IMG/VR virus record: IMGVR_UViG_3300028196_000006
Coordinates: 27,729-91,728 of that record
Strand: one strand, 5' to 3'
Source of the DNA: a virus
DNA length: 64,000 nucleotides
Shown here: piece by piece, positions 35,077 through 44,031 of the stretch
Numbering within the stretch: position 1 is the first letter of the stretch
How the letters are laid out: each line of letters begins with the position of its first letter
Notes under the pieces: model-generated
Database searches by the model: none
The model's input: the letters and a program-made list of their open reading frames with translations, nothing else
Told to the model about the DNA's origin: nothing
Program-made: the position numbers and the translations under genes

Positions 35077-35965
35077 CAAACTACACATTGGCGGAGACTT
35101 ACCTATTAAAAAATCTCATGTGATATTCTTCAGTTGTGATCCTGCATACTGGGCAGAACATGGACAATACTTGGCAAGAAGTACACTGTCTTTAAACAAA
35201 AAGAATCTTATCCACATACATGTACATATGATCTACGAACACAATCAAACACACAACTTAGAAAATTTAATCCGAGACGAAAATATAACATACACCTATG
35301 AAACTCACAGCGAAGGATTTTATGATCAGTTTCAATTAGCAAAGGATCACCCAAAGTTTAGTAGAGGACCAGAGATATGTAACACAAAATCAGACGATGA
35401 ACTAAAAAGAAAAATATATCTATCCAGTGCTAGATTTTTTTATTTTGATAGATTTTTTGAAAAATTCCAACATGTTGTTCAACTGGATTCAGATGGTATT
35501 GCTAGAGAACGAATTCCTTTACACGAATTCAAACTGATTTCTTCATGGCCCGCGGCAATGCGTAAACCCAAAGATCCGAGTGTGTACATTGCTAGTTGTG
35601 TGACGCCTGGAATAGGTGAACCTGGCGATAAATTTAAAAAAGAATTATCACAAAACATGATTGAAGCATTTAAAAAACCAATTTATTGGTTTGTGGATCA
35701 ACATGTATTAAAGAAATTATTAGATGCAAGAGAGTTTGTGTCTATACCTTATAAATGGAACAGTTGGGGACTTAAATCTGGTGGAGAAATATTCAGCACA
35801 GCAAAAGGCAATAAGAAATATGGATTTAGATACAAAGCATTAAAATATGCATGGTTCGATGACAAAGACAAATTGAAATTTCATAAAAATATGTCGGACA
35901 AAATACAACTGGAAAAGATGCAACAAAAAATGGCAAAGAAAAATAGAAAAAATGACAAATCCTAA
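35066..35965 (+). CDS. GT-A fold glycosyltransferase-like protein
   Basis: The 299-residue protein has a Rossmann-like start HVIFFSCDPAYWAEHGQYLA, then RFFYFDRFFEKFQHVVQLDS, where LDSDG is the metal/nucleotide-sugar DxD motif of GT-A enzymes. Later segments GPEICNTKSDDELKRK and YWFVDQHVLKKLLDA fit the same class. The C-terminus is basic. No close family name is certain. It lies between two GT25-like genes in an overlapping operon, so sugar transfer onto a shared glycan is likely. Confidence 0.65.
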   Translation: MEFDKLHIGGDLPIKKSHVIFFSCDPAYWAEHGQYLARSTLSLNKKNLIHIHVHMIYEHNQTHNLENLIRDENITYTYETHSEGFYDQFQLAKDHPKFSRGPEICNTKSDDELKRKIYLSSARFFYFDRFFEKFQHVVQLDSDGIARERIPLHEFKLISSWPAAMRKPKDPSVYIASCVTPGIGEPGDKFKKELSQNMIEAFKKPIYWFVDQHVLKKLLDAREFVSIPYKWNSWGLKSGGEIFSTAKGNKKYGFRYKALKYAWFDDKDKLKFHKNMSDKIQLEKMQQKMAKKNRKNDKS

Positions 35966-36533
35966 AGGATACATTATACATTTAAAAAATCATCAAAAAT
36001 CTGTTGAATGGAGTAATCATGCACTTACAACAGGACAAAAATTTGGATGGAAACTAGAACTGTATGATGGTGTCGATGGCACAAAAGAAAAGTTAGAAGA
36101 CTACAAAGTAAAAATTTACCCACACAATAAAAAATGTGTTAGACTGTTATCAAGACCCGGAACACAAGGATGTTTTCTCAGTCAATACAAATTATGGAAA
36201 AAATGTTTTAAAGAAAATAAGGAAATTTGTGTATTTGAACATGATGTTGTGTTTAAAAAACCTTTCAGCATTGAGCAAGAATTTTCAGACATTTTAAAGT
36301 TTGAAGGATTCCAACCTACTAAACCAATGCCTGTAGGACAATGGTGGGAAGGTGCTAGAGCATACTGTTTGAAGCCTTCTGGTGCTAAAAAACTGTTAGA
36401 TTTTGTTAAGCACAAAGGAGCCATGCCAGCAGATTGGTGTATCAACAATGGCATATTGGATGTTAAGTTTGATTTAAATAACAAAGTTACATTTGATTCA
36501 AAAAAATTTAGTTTCACAAAGGATTTAAAATGA
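35952..36533 (+). CDS. Glycosyltransferase family 25-like protein
   Basis: The 193-residue protein has PKGYIIHLKNHQKSVEW, then SRPGTQGCFLSQYKLWKKCF and KEICVFEHDVVFKKPF, equivalent to the G-C-x-x-S-H and EHD blocks of GT25, and EGARAYCLKPSGAKKLLDFV in the later block. It is shorter than the first GT25 in this cluster, with a compact C-terminus. The start overlaps the preceding gene by 14 bases and the stop overlaps the next ATG (ATGA). Confidence 0.8.
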   Translation: MTNPKGYIIHLKNHQKSVEWSNHALTTGQKFGWKLELYDGVDGTKEKLEDYKVKIYPHNKKCVRLLSRPGTQGCFLSQYKLWKKCFKENKEICVFEHDVVFKKPFSIEQEFSDILKFEGFQPTKPMPVGQWWEGARAYCLKPSGAKKLLDFVKHKGAMPADWCINNGILDVKFDLNNKVTFDSKKFSFTKDLK

Positions 36534-37309
36534 AAAGGTTAATATTTCAAGTAAGTGTAGGTAAACCTAGCAAGTTGTACACCACTTGTATCAACAGTGT
36601 GGCAGAATATTGTAAAAAATATTCAATAGATCACATAGTGTTAACGGAACCAAAACTAAAAATAAGACCAGATCCTTCAAGAACAGGTAGAAGTTTACAA
36701 GCAGTGGAAAAATTAGGTTACATGCCTATTTACGAGAAAGAAAATGCTTTTGAATACTTTGATAGATATGATCAAATTGCAATAGTAGACAGCGACATAT
36801 ACATAAAACCAACAGCACCTGATATATTTTTAGACTTAACACAAGAATATGACTTTGGTGGTGTTGCTGAAAGAGAATTACCGTTGACACCTAAATATAA
36901 AAACAAAATTACCAAATACTCACGCAGTGCTTTCACCAATCTAAAAGACGTTGATTGGCATTGGAATCACTTAGGTGCTGAATTTTACAACATGGGACTG
37001 ATGGTGATGAACAAATCGTTTGCCAAATACCTTAAAGGTCAAACACCTAAAGAATTTATTACTAGACCAGAATTTAAAGATTTTGTTGATGGTGTTGGTT
37101 TTTACAAATGGAGCACAGACCAAATGTTATTAAACTGGTTTGTAAAAAAAGAAAAAATGAAATGTAAAAATATGGACTGGCGTTGGAACTCTTTGTACAC
37201 AGCAGTAACCAAAGACAGACAACATGAAAGTTTCTTCACTCACTTCTTTTTGAGAGATCACCTACCAGAACGTGGCGAAAACATAGAAGAGATATTAAAA
37301 AAAATATGA
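36530..37309 (+). CDS. GT-A fold glycosyltransferase-like protein
   Basis: The 259-residue protein starts KRLIFQVSVGKPSKLYTTC and has DRYDQIAIVDSDIYIKPTAP, where VDSDIY is the DxD motif, then FGGVAERELPLTPKY and HWNHLGAEFYNMGLMVMNKS, which resembles the product-side region of GT8-like glycosyltransferases. A final WRWNSLYTAVT segment precedes a charged tail. It sits in a run of ATGA-linked sugar genes. Donor and acceptor sugars are not predictable. Confidence 0.7.
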   Translation: MKRLIFQVSVGKPSKLYTTCINSVAEYCKKYSIDHIVLTEPKLKIRPDPSRTGRSLQAVEKLGYMPIYEKENAFEYFDRYDQIAIVDSDIYIKPTAPDIFLDLTQEYDFGGVAERELPLTPKYKNKITKYSRSAFTNLKDVDWHWNHLGAEFYNMGLMVMNKSFAKYLKGQTPKEFITRPEFKDFVDGVGFYKWSTDQMLLNWFVKKEKMKCKNMDWRWNSLYTAVTKDRQHESFFTHFFLRDHLPERGENIEEILKKI

Positions 37310-37965
37310 ATATAATTTTACAACATTGGACAGGAGAACTAGGTCCTCTAGAATTGGCATCTAAAGCAAATATGGAGAATTATGCAAAATATTGCAAAGC
37401 GTCATATGAATTAGTTTTAGGTAATCAATTTAGACCAAAATTAAATCCTTGCTGTCAAAAATTAATAATGCTGGATGAAAAATTTGACATATATGATGAT
37501 GTGCTAATGGTAGATCTCGATATGTTTGTAACAAAACACGTTAAAGAAAATATATTTGATATACCCGGAGTTGGATTAAATTCTGCAATTCAACAGACAT
37601 TGTTTGCTTCTATGCTAAAACATAAAAAATATAAAACATTAATGGATAAGGATGGTCCTTTTTGGGGAGGAGCATTTTGGAAATTTACAAATCAGCAAAG
37701 AAAACAGTTAAGAAAATTTATTGTCGATAGTGAAATGAAAATCTTTAATGGAAATTTCAATGACGAAGGAATAATACATAGATTAGCAAGTCAAGCCAAA
37801 ATGAAACAAGCAGATGTATCTGAAGAATGGTGCTGGGGAAATTGTTTTCCTGGTTATGAAAAAGCAAAAATGATACATATTAGACACAAGTTCAAATTAG
37901 AAGGACCAAAAGTTTCTAAAATAGAAGTTTTAAATCAATTAAAAAAAGAAGGAGTTGTTGAATGA
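37306..37965 (+). CDS. GT-A fold glycosyltransferase-like protein (short)
   Basis: The 219-residue protein begins NIILQHWTGELGPLELASKA, has DIYDDVLMVDLDMFVTKHVK with the DxD equivalent VDLDMF, and FWGGAFWKFTNQQRKQL and WCWGNCFPGYEKAKMIHIRH later. It resembles the preceding gene and the one at 40686 in its overall order, so these are probably diverged copies. It is ATGA-linked on both sides. Donor and acceptor unknown. Confidence 0.65.
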   Translation: MNIILQHWTGELGPLELASKANMENYAKYCKASYELVLGNQFRPKLNPCCQKLIMLDEKFDIYDDVLMVDLDMFVTKHVKENIFDIPGVGLNSAIQQTLFASMLKHKKYKTLMDKDGPFWGGAFWKFTNQQRKQLRKFIVDSEMKIFNGNFNDEGIIHRLASQAKMKQADVSEEWCWGNCFPGYEKAKMIHIRHKFKLEGPKVSKIEVLNQLKKEGVVE

Positions 37966-38816
37966 AGATATTAGTAACCGGTGCTACCGGATATATTGGT
38001 GCCCACTATGTTAAAATTGCGGCAGAACATGGTCATGAAGTGGTCGCCACTGATTTTAATTTTAATCAAAATAACATAGAAAAATATTCATCACGAATTA
38101 TTAATTGGGACTTTCGTAAACCATCTCCAATGAAGATGTCGTTTGACAAAGTAGTGCATATTGGGGCAATGGGTAAAGTTCCTTTATCAGTAAAAGATCC
38201 TTGGTTATATTATGAAACGAATGTAGTTGGTACAAAAAACGTGATCGACTTTGCTGAATGTGATCACTTTGTTTATTGTTCTACTGGTTCAGCATTTGAT
38301 CCTGCCGCGTCACCATATGCGGCTACAAAGTACGGTGGTGAGTTACTCACAAAACAGTTCAAAGAGAATCACAGTCTTGTTCGGTTCTATAATGTGTGTG
38401 GTAATAACGGATTTGATAAATTTGATGACGAATATTCTCATCTGATAAGAAAAGCGGCGGCGGTGGCTAACGGTAAGTTTGATACATTAGAAATCTTTGG
38501 TACTGATTATGATACTCGCGATGGAACTTGTATTAGGAATTATACCCATGTTATAGATATTGTTGATTCTCTACAAAAGTTGGTAGAAAATAAACCAACT
38601 GGAGTTATTGATTGTCTTGGATCACCAGAAGGCGTATCTGTTAGGGAAGTTATCGATACAATGTGTAACGTATCAAAGAAAAACCTACATGTCATCGAAA
38701 GAGAAAGACGACTGGGCGATATTGCTGTATCAACTGTACCAGATAAATCAATTCACTTCGAGCAAACTAAATCAGTTGCTGATATGTGTATAGATGCTTT
38801 GGAGCGTGAAGTATGA
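37962..38816 (+). CDS. UDP-sugar 4-epimerase-like SDR (GalE-like)
   Basis: The 284-residue protein has TGATGYIG at the N-terminus, CSTGSAFDPAASPYAATKYG with the catalytic Y119-x3-K123, and a GTDYDTRDGTCIRNYTHVID stretch that matches GalE (TDYxTxDGTxVRDYIHVxDL). GalE interconverts UDP-glucose and UDP-galactose; relatives act on N-acetyl sugars and other NDP-sugars. It is shorter than E. coli GalE (338), mainly at the C-terminus. It would supply a donor sugar to the transferases around it. ATGA overlaps on both sides. Confidence 0.8.
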   Translation: MKILVTGATGYIGAHYVKIAAEHGHEVVATDFNFNQNNIEKYSSRIINWDFRKPSPMKMSFDKVVHIGAMGKVPLSVKDPWLYYETNVVGTKNVIDFAECDHFVYCSTGSAFDPAASPYAATKYGGELLTKQFKENHSLVRFYNVCGNNGFDKFDDEYSHLIRKAAAVANGKFDTLEIFGTDYDTRDGTCIRNYTHVIDIVDSLQKLVENKPTGVIDCLGSPEGVSVREVIDTMCNVSKKNLHVIERERRLGDIAVSTVPDKSIHFEQTKSVADMCIDALEREV

Positions 38817-39538
38817 CGTTATGGGAAAGCATGTTAGTAGACATTCAATCTGAATTTCAAAATAAAGAAAAGTTCTTACAGCATAAAACTATTTCTAAAA
38901 CAATAAGTCCAAATCAAAAAGGTAATACATTAAATCATTTAAATTACGTAAGGAAAAACGAGTATTTTTTAAATAAAGTTTTGCCTAAAGTCCTTGATTC
39001 AAAAGTTGGTGACCCAAAACTATTCGAAGGATTCAGTCAAGGGACTGCTCAACATTGTCATTATCTTATGGTCTTGTTGGAACATCTTGGTTTAGAGATT
39101 AAAGACTTTGATCATATATCTGATATAGGTGGTGGGTATGGTAATTTCTATAGAATGGCAAAGTTGTTAGGATACAAAGGAAATTTTGATATTGCTGATT
39201 TCCCAATCATGCATGAAATACAAGAATACTATATAAAGCAACACAATCTTGATCTTCCAAACTTTATTGGATTAGGAGATTTAAATCCAGTTAGCAAAAG
39301 TATTCTTTTTGGATTTCATAGTGTGAACGAAATGCCTCTTTCTGATAGAAGCATACTTGAAGAAAAGTATTATCTTTATGACCATGTAATGATACTTTAC
39401 AACAATAAGTTTGATGGTATTGACAATATGGAATATTTTAAAGATTTAAAAGAACGCATAAGCAAAGATTTCACAGTAAACATAATTCAAGCACCACTGA
39501 AAACTAACGGTGCCTTTTTTATAGGATCAAAAAAATGA
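38813..39538 (+). CDS. SAM-dependent (sugar O-)methyltransferase-like protein
   Basis: The 241-residue protein has a helical N-terminal segment (YVRKNEYFLNKVLPKVLDS) and then DFDHISDIGGGYGNFYRMAK, a methyltransferase motif I, with FDIADFPIMHEIQEYY as the next acidic strand. Later strands (SILFGFHSVNEMP, HVMILYNNKFDGIDN) and a GAFFIGSKK end fit class I methyltransferases of the putative sugar O-methyltransferase type. Coupled by ATGA to the epimerase and the following gene. Substrate not visible. Confidence 0.7.
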   Translation: MTLWESMLVDIQSEFQNKEKFLQHKTISKTISPNQKGNTLNHLNYVRKNEYFLNKVLPKVLDSKVGDPKLFEGFSQGTAQHCHYLMVLLEHLGLEIKDFDHISDIGGGYGNFYRMAKLLGYKGNFDIADFPIMHEIQEYYIKQHNLDLPNFIGLGDLNPVSKSILFGFHSVNEMPLSDRSILEEKYYLYDHVMILYNNKFDGIDNMEYFKDLKERISKDFTVNIIQAPLKTNGAFFIGSKK

Positions 39539-40689
39539 ACCCAACTGATTTATTAACGCACAAACGATTTGATGTTGTAGTCAAATATCTGTATGCGGCA
39601 AATTTATCAAGTGAATTTTATAAAAATGCATACAAAGAACATCTCAAAATTTGGAATGGTTTTCATGAAAGAAATCCAAAAAAGAATGGGTTTGAAGAAT
39701 TTGATAATGCATTTAAATCGATTATAAACAACACCGTCGATGAACCAGTTCCTGTGAATCCTGACGGACATATTGCCAATGGTGCTCACAGATTAGCCGC
39801 CGCGTTATATCATCAAAGACCTATTAATACTAGAAATACAAATTCAAATGAAAATTATCCTATTGAGGCCGATTACAAAGTCTTTCATAAAAAAGGATTA
39901 CAAAATCATATCTTACAAAGAACTGCATTAGAATATGCAAAACTTAAATCCAATACTCATGTCATATGTTTATTTCCTATTGCTCATACACGCATGGAGG
40001 AAGTAATGAATATAATTGAGAAACACTCTAATATATTTTATAAATCATCTGAAGTATTAAATGCCACAGGACAACTTGGTTTAGTAAAAGAAATATACCT
40101 TTCTGATGGTTGGGCTAACGAAAAAGGAATAAGAAAAAAATGTAAGCAGTGTTTTAGAGGAATGAGTAAAGTAACCTTTGTGTTGATAGATGCAAAAAAT
40201 CTTGAAACTGTTAAAGAAATGAAAAAAGAGATTAGAGCATTATTCAAAGTTGGTAACCATTCTGTTCACATTAATGATTATCATATAGACACGATTCGTA
40301 TAGCAAAAACAGTATTCAATGACAATAGCATACATTTCCTTAATAATAGAAAAGACGTTTTGTTTCCTAATTACAAAAAACTAATGTCTGATACAAAATC
40401 AGACGACAATACAATTATGACTGGTTCAACTGTATTATCGCTATACGGTTTAAGAGATTGTAAAGATATAGATCTAATTTATTTTAATAATCCACCCGTT
40501 GACTCTCATAATCAATATGTAGGAACACTCTATAAATTAACTATAGACGAGATTTTTAATAATCCAATGTATCATCTATATTACAATGGATTTAAATATG
40601 TGTCTCTAGATGTTATAAAAAATATGAAAAAAATACGGAATGAACCAAAAGATGTTATAGACGTGAAATTAGCAGAGGAAATAAAATGA
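39535..40689 (+). CDS. Two-domain protein: ParB-like N-terminus and nucleotidyltransferase-like C-terminus
   Basis: The 384-residue protein combines two unrelated patterns. Residues about 70-110 read PVPVNPDGHIANGAHRLAAA, close to the ParB/Srx motif (dG-x-x-I-x-x-G-x-HR). Residues about 290-330 read TIMTGSTVLSLYGLRDCKDI followed by DLIYFNN, resembling the G-S-x-x-x-x-L-x-G-x-R-x-x-x-D-I-D pattern of minimal nucleotidyltransferases. The middle contains FRGMSKVTFVLIDAKNLETV. ParB/Srx-like folds can bind CTP or ATP. A sugar-nucleotide or phosphotransfer step is possible from context. The combination is unusual and both assignments are by eye. Confidence 0.55.
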   Translation: MNPTDLLTHKRFDVVVKYLYAANLSSEFYKNAYKEHLKIWNGFHERNPKKNGFEEFDNAFKSIINNTVDEPVPVNPDGHIANGAHRLAAALYHQRPINTRNTNSNENYPIEADYKVFHKKGLQNHILQRTALEYAKLKSNTHVICLFPIAHTRMEEVMNIIEKHSNIFYKSSEVLNATGQLGLVKEIYLSDGWANEKGIRKKCKQCFRGMSKVTFVLIDAKNLETVKEMKKEIRALFKVGNHSVHINDYHIDTIRIAKTVFNDNSIHFLNNRKDVLFPNYKKLMSDTKSDDNTIMTGSTVLSLYGLRDCKDIDLIYFNNPPVDSHNQYVGTLYKLTIDEIFNNPMYHLYYNGFKYVSLDVIKNMKKIRNEPKDVIDVKLAEEIK

Positions 40690-41501
40690 AAAATTTGATT
40701 TATCAAGTATGGGCTGGTGAAATGAGACCTGGTTGTAGGTACAGTGAAAAACTTTTTAGAGAATATGCAGAAAAAATTGGGGCAGATTACAGATTAGATA
40801 TAAGTCCTAATATTGCCAGTAAGCATGTTCGTAAAGACGGTATGTATTTTGAATGGTTAAATCCTATGTTAGACGATTCATTCCTTGAATACGATAAAGT
40901 CTGTGTAATTGATCTAGACGTGTTTCCAGTTGAGAACTTGACTACAAATATTTTTGACGAGCCAATCAAAGACTTTGGCATCTGTACTGAACCTTTTCAA
41001 GGTAAGTATCGAGAATCTACAACTATAGGTAAAAACATAAACAAGAAAAGTGATGAACGGTGGGCTCAAGCGATCAAATCAAAATACGGTGCAACTATGC
41101 CTCGAGATGCTGACGGTTATCTCAAAGTTTATAATGCTGGTATGGTGATGTTTACAAAGAAAGGTATGCAACTTGCTCGAGAAAAGTTTGTACCTTTTAA
41201 AGAATATATGGATTATATTAGAGCCTGTGGCTTGGGTAGGTTCTACAGTGTGGATCAGAATTATTTTCATGCCATGATGGTAACGCATAGTGAATATACT
41301 GAAATGGATAATGGCTGGAATAATTATGTTCACGGTGTCCGTGGTCCTTTAGCATTACAAGATCCAGTGAATGATAGTAGGAACGCATTAACTAAATTTG
41401 TTCATATTCAATTAAGTAGTGCAGATTATTTTAGTGATGAACAATTATATCATATCACTAATTCAGCAAGATCAGAATGGAAAGTGGAAGGTATATTATG
41501 A
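40686..41501 (+). CDS. GT-A fold glycosyltransferase-like protein
   Basis: The 271-residue protein starts KNLIYQVWAGEMRPGCRYSE and has FLEYDKVCVIDLDVFPVENL with IDLDVF as the DxD motif, then a CTEPFQGKYRESTT segment and LKVYNAGMVMFTKKGMQLAR as the product-side block (N-A-G-M). The C-terminus SVDQNYFHAMMVTHSEYTEM also fits GT8-like enzymes. It resembles the genes at 36530 and 37306. It is ATGA-coupled to its neighbours. Confidence 0.7.
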   Translation: MKNLIYQVWAGEMRPGCRYSEKLFREYAEKIGADYRLDISPNIASKHVRKDGMYFEWLNPMLDDSFLEYDKVCVIDLDVFPVENLTTNIFDEPIKDFGICTEPFQGKYRESTTIGKNINKKSDERWAQAIKSKYGATMPRDADGYLKVYNAGMVMFTKKGMQLAREKFVPFKEYMDYIRACGLGRFYSVDQNYFHAMMVTHSEYTEMDNGWNNYVHGVRGPLALQDPVNDSRNALTKFVHIQLSSADYFSDEQLYHITNSARSEWKVEGIL

Positions 41502-42058
41502 TAGTAGCAAATCTTAAAGAAGCAAAAAACATTAATGAGTATCAAACCTCGTTAAAACAACAGTTGCAGAAAGCACATGGAGAACAATACACAGATTATC
41601 TAGACGAAATTTCTAGATTAACAAAAAACTCTCAATCTTATAGAGAAATAGGAACGTTTCAAGGTGCTTCTACATCTACAGCAATGATGAATATGATCCC
41701 ATACATCGAAACTATTGATCTCGACTTTGTTCATATTAATCCTCACAAACATATTTTTGAAACACACGCACAACAAAATCAAATAGAATTTAAAATGATT
41801 CAGACTGATTCGTTGAAATATAACATAGATAAAAAAACGGAAGTACTTTTAATAGACGGATATCATAACCCTAAACACGTGGCAAAAGAATTGGACAAAT
41901 ATGCTCCGTGGACAATACAAACTATTGTTCTACACGATACAACACTATTTCCAAGATTATGGAAATCTGTACAAAATTTTTTATCGTCTCATCAAGATTG
42001 GAAACTTGTTTATAGACACACTGTAAACGCAGGCTACACTGTATTAGGAAAGAAATAA
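41498..42058 (+). CDS. Class I methyltransferase-like protein
   Basis: The ATG at 41498 overlaps the previous stop (ATGA) and gives 186 residues. QSYREIGTFQGASTSTAMMN is motif I of the Methyltransf_24 type (EIGTFxGxSTxxM), followed by ETIDLDFVHI. VLLIDGYHNPKHVAKELDKY is motif IV (LLIDGxHxxxxV), and TIVLHDTTLFPRLWKSV the post-IV block. These enzymes methylate sugars or small acids. It is followed by a second methyltransferase, so tandem modification of one glycan is likely. Confidence 0.75.
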   Translation: MIVANLKEAKNINEYQTSLKQQLQKAHGEQYTDYLDEISRLTKNSQSYREIGTFQGASTSTAMMNMIPYIETIDLDFVHINPHKHIFETHAQQNQIEFKMIQTDSLKYNIDKKTEVLLIDGYHNPKHVAKELDKYAPWTIQTIVLHDTTLFPRLWKSVQNFLSSHQDWKLVYRHTVNAGYTVLGKK

Positions 42059-42059
42059 A

Positions 42060-42662
42060 ATGAGTTTAAAAGAAATTTTTATAAAAAACAAATGTGATAA
42101 GGCTACTAAACATAGATATTATGAACTATATGAAAAAGATTTTAGTGAATTCAAAAATCAGGATATTAAAATATTAGAAATTGGAACGTTCAAAGGTGAA
42201 AGTACTCAATCCTGGATTGACTATTTTGATAAAGCACAAATTTACACAGCAGACACATTTGAAAGAGTAGTCCCAGAAAAAATTCCTGCATTAAAAAACA
42301 ACCGTGTACAATGGTTCAAAGTTGATAGTACTTCACTAAATTGTAAAGAAAATTTTAAAAATCTAAATATTCAATTCGATTTTATCATTGATGATGGACT
42401 ACATACACCTGAAGGTCAAAGATTAACCTTTGAAAATTTAATTGATTTTTTAAAACCTACAGGATCATATTATATAGAAGATGTTTGGATGTTAAACAAA
42501 GGAAATAATATGTCGCATTGGTGGGTTAAAAAACATTCAAAAGAGTTTACTATGGAAAAATTTAATAAATTAATCGATTCAATTAGTAAATTTAAAGTAA
42601 CAGAACACGATTTCAGTAGTTCTAAAATTCCTGACAGTTACATATTAAAGATTAAAAAATGA
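42060..42662 (+). CDS. Class I methyltransferase-like protein
   Basis: The 200-residue protein has KILEIGTFKGESTQSWIDYF (motif I), AQIYTADTFERVVPEK (the acid after strand 2), and FDFIIDDGLHTPEGQRLTFE (motif IV). TGSYYIEDVWMLNKGNN follows as in Methyltransf_24 relatives. It differs from the preceding gene in the IIDDGLH spacing but shares the family pattern. Stop overlaps the next GT25 ATG (ATGA). Substrate unknown, probably a sugar. Confidence 0.75.
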   Translation: MSLKEIFIKNKCDKATKHRYYELYEKDFSEFKNQDIKILEIGTFKGESTQSWIDYFDKAQIYTADTFERVVPEKIPALKNNRVQWFKVDSTSLNCKENFKNLNIQFDFIIDDGLHTPEGQRLTFENLIDFLKPTGSYYIEDVWMLNKGNNMSHWWVKKHSKEFTMEKFNKLIDSISKFKVTEHDFSSSKIPDSYILKIKK

Positions 42663-43324
42663 AAGCATTTATTATAACTCTGATGAAAGATGTTTGGAGT
42701 TTGTCATATGCTGAACGTTGCTTACAAAGTATCCAAGACACAGAAAGTGATATCGAAGCCACACTGTTCGATGCCACAACTCCTGAAACAATTTTTCCTG
42801 TTGCATGGACTTGGCCCACAGGCAAGAAGATCACTTGTTCAAAAACAAATTTATTGTTAACACCCTACAAAACATATGACAATAATAAACGTATAGCCGC
42901 GGCACAAAGTCATTACAAACTCTGGAAACATTGTGTTGGTATTAATGAACCTATTATGATATTAGAACATGATGCAATATTCACACACAAATTTGAAGCA
43001 CCTAGTACAACTTTAAATGTAGGAGCATACAGCATAAATGATCCTAAGGGTGCAACATTCAAATCAAAAGACTATTCCAATAAGGTAAAAGAAGGATTTA
43101 ACACAGTGCCTTGGGTAGCACCAGAAAATATTCCTCAAGGACTGCCAGGACACTCGGCTTATGTGATCACACCCTGGGCGGCTCGAGACATAATTGAAAA
43201 ACAAGACAGCATAGGGTGGTGGCCCAACGATGCCATAATGTGTAAACAATTATGTGAATGGTTGTATGTGTACAAACCTTTTTTTACCAAAACACAAGGC
43301 ACCAAATCTACTACTTCACTGTAA
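42659..43324 (+). CDS. Glycosyltransferase family 25-like protein
   Basis: The 221-residue protein starts KAFIITLMKDVWSLSYAERC, then RIAAAQSHYKLWKHCVGINE and PIMILEHDAIFTHKFEAPST, the S-H-x-x-x-W and EHDA blocks of GT25. GLPGHSAYVITPWAARDIIE is the later block. It is the third GT25-like gene in the cluster and the last gene of the first late unit. The C-terminus is short and polar. Confidence 0.8.
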   Translation: MKAFIITLMKDVWSLSYAERCLQSIQDTESDIEATLFDATTPETIFPVAWTWPTGKKITCSKTNLLLTPYKTYDNNKRIAAAQSHYKLWKHCVGINEPIMILEHDAIFTHKFEAPSTTLNVGAYSINDPKGATFKSKDYSNKVKEGFNTVPWVAPENIPQGLPGHSAYVITPWAARDIIEKQDSIGWWPNDAIMCKQLCEWLYVYKPFFTKTQGTKSTTSL

Positions 43325-43330
43325 ATTTGC

Positions 43331-43340
43331 CAATAAATAT
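43331..43340 (+). promoter_or_regulatory. Late promoter CAATAAATAT for the second glycan unit
   Basis: The ATAAATA core ends at 43339, so the predicted start is about 43345 and the next ATG is 43347: a two-base leader. It duplicates the sequence seen at 34321. It begins seven bases after the GT25 stop. Confidence 0.65.
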
Positions 43341-43346
43341 TTCAAT

Positions 43347-44030
43347 ATGAAAGTTTATGTAGGGTATGACACTAGAGAAGATATTGCATATCAAGTATGT
43401 GAGCATTCAATTAACTCACATTCACCAGACACAGAAATTGTGCCATTGAATCAACAAACACTACGACAAGACAAGTGGTACTGGAGAGAACTGGACCATT
43501 TGGCTTCAACAGAGTTTACATTCACAAGATTTTTAATACCAGCATTAGAAAATTATAAAGGTTGGGCATTGTTTTGCGATTCGGATATAATCTTTTTAAA
43601 AGATATCAAAGAACTTTTTAGCCAAGCAGATGAAAAATATGCTGTGATGTGTGTAAAACACGACTACACTCCTAAACCAGGAATTAAGATGGATGGGCAA
43701 AAACAAACTGTGTATCCAAGAAAAAATTGGAGTTCTGTTGTGCTGTACAACTGTGGACACAAATCAAACGAAAAATTAACAGTGGATTTAGTAAACAATC
43801 CTAATTATGATGGAGCATATTTTCATAGATTTTCATGGTTGAAAGACGAAGAAATAGGCTCGCTGGATCACAGTTGGAATTGGCTTGTGGGTTGGTACAA
43901 AACTCCACAAGATGGTGAGCCCAATGCCTTGCACTACACGGAAGGCGGACCTTGGTTCAAAAATTATCGTAATTGCGAATACGGTGATGTTTGGAAAAAA
44001 TACCTTAACACAATGATGAACAGTGAATGA
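43347..44030 (+). CDS. GT-A fold glycosyltransferase-like protein (GT8-like)
   Basis: The ATG at 43347 (227 residues, MKVYVGYDTRED) follows the late promoter directly. VYVGYDTREDIAYQVCEHSI is a GT8-like N-terminus, GWALFCDSDIIFLKDIKELF the DxD block, YPRKNWSSVVLYNCGHKSNE the product-side region, and YTEGGPWFKNYRNCEYGDVW a metal/donor block with HY/EGGP as in GT8-like enzymes. An upstream in-frame start would precede the promoter, so it is rejected. Confidence 0.8.
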   Translation: MKVYVGYDTREDIAYQVCEHSINSHSPDTEIVPLNQQTLRQDKWYWRELDHLASTEFTFTRFLIPALENYKGWALFCDSDIIFLKDIKELFSQADEKYAVMCVKHDYTPKPGIKMDGQKQTVYPRKNWSSVVLYNCGHKSNEKLTVDLVNNPNYDGAYFHRFSWLKDEEIGSLDHSWNWLVGWYKTPQDGEPNALHYTEGGPWFKNYRNCEYGDVWKKYLNTMMNSE

Positions 44031-44031
44031 T

